Shown here: positions 29,886-33,367 of the stretch, one piece after another | How the letters are laid out: every line of letters begins with the position of its first letter | How positions within the stretch are numbered: the first letter of the stretch is position 1 | Source: CADEED01 sp020442965 | GTDB lineage: Bacteria > Pseudomonadota > Gammaproteobacteria > Steroidobacterales > Steroidobacteraceae | Length of the DNA: 33,367 nt | Assembly: GCA_041395525.1 (NCBI GenBank) | Contig: JAWLAH010000020.1 | Span: 1 to 33,367, forward strand | Direction: 5' to 3' | The notes under the pieces: generated by a model | Told to the model about the DNA's origin: nothing | Database searches by the model: none | What the model saw: the letters and a program-made list of their open reading frames with translations, nothing else | Position numbers and translations under genes: made by a program

Positions 29886-31066
29886 TTATTAGGCATGATC
29901 GACGTGCCATTCGGTGCCAGGCCGCGCGCGTCGCTACGGATGTCTCGATAGGGCACGTGCGCGCGGACGGCCGACGCGTACTCATCGACATGGCTGCCCT
30001 CGCGTTGCAGATAATCAGCGATCGCGTCGCGGAACCGGGAATCCGCGATCCAATGTGCTGACCGAGTGATGGTTGGCTCAAAGCCCCGACTGATCTTGTG
30101 CTCGCCCTGTGTACCCGGCTCAAAGTGACGAATGCCGCGATCGATGCAGAATTCGATGCCCTGGTGATAGCAGGCCTCGAAGTGCAGGCTGTGAAACTCG
30201 TCCGCCGCTCCCCAGTAGCGGCCGAACAGTGCGTCGTCGTGCCAGAAGAACACTGCAGCCGCGACCAGTTCGCCACCCTGCATTGCGAGCTTGAGCATGA
30301 ATTGTTCGCCGAGCAGTGCCGGGATCACGCGAAAGAAATTGCGGGTGAGGTACGGCTCGTGACCGTGACGTAGGAACGTGTGCCGGTGCAGCGCGTAGAC
30401 CGCATCGAGCACGTCGCGGTCGATCGCGGGGCCGCTGACCGTCAGGAATTCGACGCCGCTTTCCTGCACGCGGCGACGCTCGCGCTTGGCTTTCTTGCGC
30501 TTGTCGGCGGTGAATGTGCCGAGGTAGTCGTCGAAGGATGTGTAGCCGCGATTATGCCAATGGAATTGTACGTCGCGACGCGCGAGCCAGCCGGCCTCGC
30601 GCAGCGCTACGTTATCCACTGCAGCGGCGAACAGCGCGTGAATCGACGACCAGCCATGCTCTTGGGCGGCGTGTTGCAACTCGTCGATCAATCGGCCGCG
30701 CAGCACCGCATCGGCCGGGTCGCGTAACAACAGTCGCGGTCCGCTTGCCGGCGTGAACGGCACGCCCACGACCAGTTTCGGGTAATAGTCGAGGCCAAGT
30801 CGCGAGTAGGCTTGTGCCCAGGCGAAATCGAACACGAATTCGCCGTACGAGTGGGCCTTGATATAGGCCGGTGCGGCTGCGGCGAGACCGTGATGATCAT
30901 GCAATGCAAGGATTGCCGGCGTCCAACCAGTCCCGCGGCCGATGCAATGTTCCGATTCCAACGCCAGCAGGAATTCGTGGCGCAGGAACGGATTGTTAGT
31001 CTGATCGAGTCTGTTCCAAGCTGCCCGGTCTAGTTCGCCGATGCTGGAATGTACCGCTGCGTGCAT
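29882..31066 (-). CDS. DUF482 / FemAB-like GNAT-fold protein (peptidogalycan biosynthesis-like)
   Basis: The product is 394 residues. It belongs to the COG3146/DUF482 family, related to FemAB: 'NPFLRHEFLLALESEHCIGRGTGWTPAILALHD', 'FDFAWAQAYSRLGLDYYPKLVVGVPFTPASGPRLL', 'YLGTFTADKRKKAKRERRRVQESG', 'FFRVIPALLGEQFMLKLAMQGGELVAAAVFFWHDDALFGRYWGAADEFHSLHFEACYHQGIEFCIDRG' and 'EPGTQGEHKISRGFEPT'. The family is uncharacterised; annotations as 'peptidogalycan biosynthesis' are by similarity. It overlaps aat by 4 bases. In many relatives an arginyl-tRNA transferase gene (ate/bpt) is found near aat; none is visible here. Confidence 0.9.
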   Translation of the reverse strand: MHAAVHSSIGELDRAAWNRLDQTNNPFLRHEFLLALESEHCIGRGTGWTPAILALHDHHGLAAAAPAYIKAHSYGEFVFDFAWAQAYSRLGLDYYPKLVVGVPFTPASGPRLLLRDPADAVLRGRLIDELQHAAQEHGWSSIHALFAAAVDNVALREAGWLARRDVQFHWHNRGYTSFDDYLGTFTADKRKKAKRERRRVQESGVEFLTVSGPAIDRDVLDAVYALHRHTFLRHGHEPYLTRNFFRVIPALLGEQFMLKLAMQGGELVAAAVFFWHDDALFGRYWGAADEFHSLHFEACYHQGIEFCIDRGIRHFEPGTQGEHKISRGFEPTITRSAHWIADSRFRDAIADYLQREGSHVDEYASAVRAHVPYRDIRSDARGLAPNGTSIMPNK

Positions 31067-31090
31067 GGAGTAGGAAGCGCGACGCCGTGA

Positions 31091-32053
31091 TCAGGCGTGC
31101 GCCTCGAGCGCCTCGAGATACTTGTCGGCATCGAGCGCCGCCATACAGCCCGAGCCTGCCGACGTGATCGCCTGACGATACACGTGATCCGCGACGTCGC
31201 CAGCGGCGAACACGCCAGCAAGACTGGTGGCAGTAGCGCCACCGTCGGTGCCGCTCTTGACGGTGATGTAGCCGTTCTTCATTGCAAGCTGGCCGGCGAA
31301 AATACTGGTGTTGGGTGAGTGGCCGATCGCAATGAACGCGCCAGTCACGTCGATATCGCGCTTGGCGCCGTCCGCGACCGCGCTCACGCGCACGCCAGTG
31401 ACGCCCTGGCCGTCGCCGAGGATTTCCTCGACGGTGTGGTTCCAAAGAATATCGACCTTGCCTGCTGCTTGCAGCGCGAACAGCCGGTCTTGCAGAATCG
31501 CCTCGGCACGCAGTTTGTCACGCCGATGCACGAGCGTGACGTGCGCAGCGATATTCGACAAATAGAGCGCTTCTTCGACTGCGGTGTTGCCGCCGCCAAT
31601 CACGGCGACGCGGTGACCGCGGAAGAAGAATCCGTCGCAGGTGGCGCAGGCCGAGACGCCTTTGCCGCGGAACTTTTCCTCGGACGGCAGGCCTAGATAC
31701 TTGGCCGACGCACCGGTCGCGATGATCAGTGCGTCGCAAGTGTATTCGCCGCTGTCGCCGATCAGCCGCAAGGGTTTGGTAGTGAGATCGACCGCGCTGA
31801 TTTGATCATTGATGAGCACCGTCTGAAAACGCTCGGCGTGCGCTTGCATGCGTTGCATCAGTGCAGGGCCCTGTAGGCCGTGCGCGTCGCCGGGCCAATT
31901 GTCGACGTCCGTCGTTGTCATGAGCTGACCGCCCTGTTCGACGCCTGTGATCAGCAGCGGCGCGCGATTGGCACGGGCAGCATAGACGGCGGCGCTGTAG
32001 CCAGCAGGGCCTGAACCTAGGATGATGAGACGCGAGTGCCTGGGGGTGCTCAT
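31091..32053 (-). CDS. trxB: Thioredoxin reductase
   Basis: The product is 320 residues from the ATG at 32053. The FAD-binding motif GSGPAG is at residues 13-18, the redox pair CATC (C136, C139) in 'SACATCDGFFF' and the NADPH motif GGGNTA at 153-158. The C-terminal FAD motif is 'GVFAAGDVADHVYRQAITSAGSGCMAALDADKYLE'. It reduces thioredoxin with NADPH in the cytoplasm. The frame is open to 32080, but ATG 32053 gives the usual N-terminus. It is divergent from ald with 96 bases between them. Confidence 0.97.
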   Translation of the reverse strand: MSTPRHSRLIILGSGPAGYSAAVYAARANRAPLLITGVEQGGQLMTTTDVDNWPGDAHGLQGPALMQRMQAHAERFQTVLINDQISAVDLTTKPLRLIGDSGEYTCDALIIATGASAKYLGLPSEEKFRGKGVSACATCDGFFFRGHRVAVIGGGNTAVEEALYLSNIAAHVTLVHRRDKLRAEAILQDRLFALQAAGKVDILWNHTVEEILGDGQGVTGVRVSAVADGAKRDIDVTGAFIAIGHSPNTSIFAGQLAMKNGYITVKSGTDGGATATSLAGVFAAGDVADHVYRQAITSAGSGCMAALDADKYLEALEAHA

Positions 32054-32149
32054 GTATAATTCCGCTGCAGCATTGTCCAAGAATCATACCCTGTCGTTCA
32101 CTCAAACCGGAGCCGCTCGGCGCGGTGGCGCGAGTGCGGAGGTATCGCT

Positions 32150-33208
32150 ATGCGTATCGGAATTCCGCGCGAGATCAAGTCGCGCGAGGGTAGAGTGGGG
32201 CTGATCCCGGCGGCCTGCGTCGGTCTTGTGCGCGACGGTCACGAGATCTGGCTGGAGCGGGGTGGTGGTGAACTGAGCGGCTATGACGATCAGCAGTATC
32301 GCAATGTCGGCGTCAAGATCGCTGCCGATGCGGATCAGTTGTATGAGCGCGGCGAGCTGATCGTAAAGGTCAAGGAACCGATCGAGGCCGATCTGAAGCG
32401 CCTGCGTCCCGATCATCTTTTGTTCTGTTTTTTGCATCTCGCGGCGCTACCCGATTTGACGCGTCGGTTGTGCGAGATTGGTCTGACCGCGGTGGCGTTT
32501 GAGACGGTCGAGGATCAGTTCGGCCGCCTGCCGCTACTGGCGCCGATGAGCGATATCGCTGGTCGGCTCGCGATGCAGTATGCCGCGAGCTTGTTACATC
32601 AACCGCAGGGCGGCAAAGGGATTTTGTTAGGTGGTGTGCCGGCGGCCAAACGTGGCCGCGTCGTCGTATTGGGGGGCGGTGTCGCGGGCGGCAGCGCTGC
32701 GCTCGTCGCAGCGCTGTTGGGCGCCGAGGTGATCGTCTTTGATACCGATCGCGACAAGCTCGTGGCGGCGCGCGCGATGGGTGCGAACGTCACGGGTCTC
32801 TATCCGCACGTATCGGACGTAGCGGATGCGGTGCGCATCGCCGACATTGCGGTGGGTGCGGTGCTCGTGACAGGCGCGCGTGCACCACACGTCGTCACGG
32901 CCGAAATGGTGCGTTCGATGCAGCGCGGCAGTGTCATAGTCGACATATCGGTCGATCAGGGCGGCTGTATCGAGACGACTCGGCCCACCACGTATGACTC
33001 GCCGACGTATTGCTGGGAGGGTGTCACGCATTTCGCCGTGACCAATATGCCGGGTGCCGTACCGCGTACGTCGTCCCAGGCCTTGTCCGCGGCCATCGCG
33101 CCGTACGCGTCGCGCCTGACGGAGCAGGACTGGCGCGCGGACGCGGGTCTCGCACGCGGCATTAACGTCGAGGCTGGCAAAGTGATACATCCCGCGTTGC
33201 TGGCCTAG
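32150..33208 (+). CDS. ald: Alanine dehydrogenase
   Basis: The product is 352 residues from ATG 32150, with GGAGG 7 bases upstream. Family features: 'MRIGIPREIKSREGRVGLIPAAC' (substrate-binding Arg), 'LIVKVKEPIEADL', 'FCFLHLAALPDLT' (catalytic His), 'GILLGGVPAAKRGRVVVLGGGVAGGSAALVA' (NAD-binding GxGxxG-like) and 'VDISVDQGGCIETTRPTTYDSPTY' (catalytic Asp). It interconverts alanine and pyruvate plus ammonia with NAD. It is a little shorter than the typical 360-371 residues, mainly at the C-terminus and in one loop. Its position between trxB and ftsK replaces lrp of the E. coli order. Confidence 0.93.
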   Translation: MRIGIPREIKSREGRVGLIPAACVGLVRDGHEIWLERGGGELSGYDDQQYRNVGVKIAADADQLYERGELIVKVKEPIEADLKRLRPDHLLFCFLHLAALPDLTRRLCEIGLTAVAFETVEDQFGRLPLLAPMSDIAGRLAMQYAASLLHQPQGGKGILLGGVPAAKRGRVVVLGGGVAGGSAALVAALLGAEVIVFDTDRDKLVAARAMGANVTGLYPHVSDVADAVRIADIAVGAVLVTGARAPHVVTAEMVRSMQRGSVIVDISVDQGGCIETTRPTTYDSPTYCWEGVTHFAVTNMPGAVPRTSSQALSAAIAPYASRLTEQDWRADAGLARGINVEAGKVIHPALLA

Positions 33209-33225
33209 CCTTCTTTCTTTAGAAT
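33197..33225 (+). promoter_or_regulatory. Putative sigma-70 promoter for ftsK
   Basis: TTGCTG (33197-33202), a 17-base spacer and TAGAAT (33220-33225) stand 39 bases before the TTG start of the ftsK-like gene. The -35 box overlaps the last codons of ald. This is a consensus-based reading only. Confidence 0.45.
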
Positions 33226-33264
33226 CAATTATCTAGGACTAATTTTTAATGTTGAGGCTATGTT

Positions 33265-33367
33265 TTGGCGGCTCGTGATATTCCTTCCCGACTGACCGAT
33301 ACCGTACTGCGTGGCTTGCGCGAGAGCGTGATCATCACGCTCGCCGTACTGGCGCTCGTCATGTTCG
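33265..33367 (+). CDS. ftsK: DNA translocase FtsK, N-terminal start (cut by window end)
   Basis: The frame encodes LAARDIPSRLTDTVLRGLRE, then SVIITLAVLALVMF, and runs off the window. A short cytoplasmic stretch followed by a hydrophobic helix is what the FtsK N-terminal membrane domain looks like. A stop in this frame at 33253-33255 leaves TTG 33265 as the first possible start, with GAGG 10 bases upstream. The identity rests largely on synteny: trxB and ftsK are close neighbours in gammaproteobacteria. An overlapping ATG frame at 33260 stops quickly and is not likely. Confidence 0.65.
   Translation, partial: MAARDIPSRLTDTVLRGLRESVIITLAVLALVMF

Noticed and set aside
32055..32060. TATAAT on the plus strand as the -10 of an ald promoter
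   Set aside because: No -35-like hexamer is found at 16-18 bases upstream. The match may be chance.
1..33367. CRISPR array or defence island
   Set aside because: No regularly spaced direct repeats and no cas-like or known defence genes are visible; the PD-(D/E)XK-like protein alone is not enough.

Overview
The window is high-GC DNA, most likely from the chromosome of a gammaproteobacterium. The best evidence is the right-hand block clpS-clpA-infA-aat-(FemAB-like gene)-trxB-ald-ftsK. It keeps the gammaproteobacterial neighbourhood clpS/clpA/infA/aat/trxB/ftsK, and a type II secretion cluster lies next to it. Placing it near Nevskiales, Steroidobacterales or Xanthomonadales is inference only.

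Region 1 (1 to about 9.5 kb, with decayed traces to about 11.2 kb) looks like an integron gene-cassette array, or a cluster of attC sites lacking an integrase. Short genes, all on the plus strand, are separated by imperfect palindromes that begin with RYYYAAC (usually GCCTAAC) and end with GTTRRRY (usually GTTAGGC). Stop codons often sit inside or just before the left core site, and the next start lies shortly after the right core site. The cassettes encode a SRPBCC protein (C-terminus only), a PD-(D/E)XK-like protein, an ester-cyclase/SnoaL protein, a VOC/glyoxalase protein split by an IS256-family element, a RibD-C/DHFR-like reductase, a SnoaL-like lipoprotein, another SnoaL protein, an exported DJ-1/PfpI protein, a DUF4253 protein, a lipoprotein alpha/beta hydrolase, a DUF1330 gene with an internal deletion, an exported unknown and an ICMT-like methyltransferase. 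No integrase gene is in the window. Cassette orientation suggests that any integrase lies to the left.

Region 2 (10.5 to 12.3 kb) holds rnk, a DUF4440-like gene tail fused to an attC half-site, a GNAT acetyltransferase and a convergent tag (3-methyladenine DNA glycosylase I).

Region 3 (12.4 to 19.7 kb) is a plus-strand run: RDD, RDD, SpoIIM-like (with an apparent frameshift), an unnamed membrane protein, DUF4129, DUF4350, MoxR AAA+ ATPase and DUF58. Many starts and stops overlap. This is the known MoxR/DUF58 gene neighbourhood, probably a membrane-associated AAA+ chaperone system.

Region 4 (19.7 to 26.1 kb, minus strand) is gspC-gspD-gspE-gspF of a type II secretion system, followed by a small acidic protein. 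The pseudopilin genes and gspL/M are not here. GspE lacks the usual tetracysteine zinc motif.

Region 5 (26.2 kb to the end) carries clpS-clpA (plus) for N-end-rule proteolysis. Opposite it, on the minus strand, are infA, aat, a DUF482/FemAB-like acetyltransferase and trxB. Then come ald (plus) and the first codons of ftsK (plus), cut by the window edge. ClpS/ClpA and Aat are functionally linked: Aat adds Leu/Phe N-degrons that ClpS delivers to ClpA.
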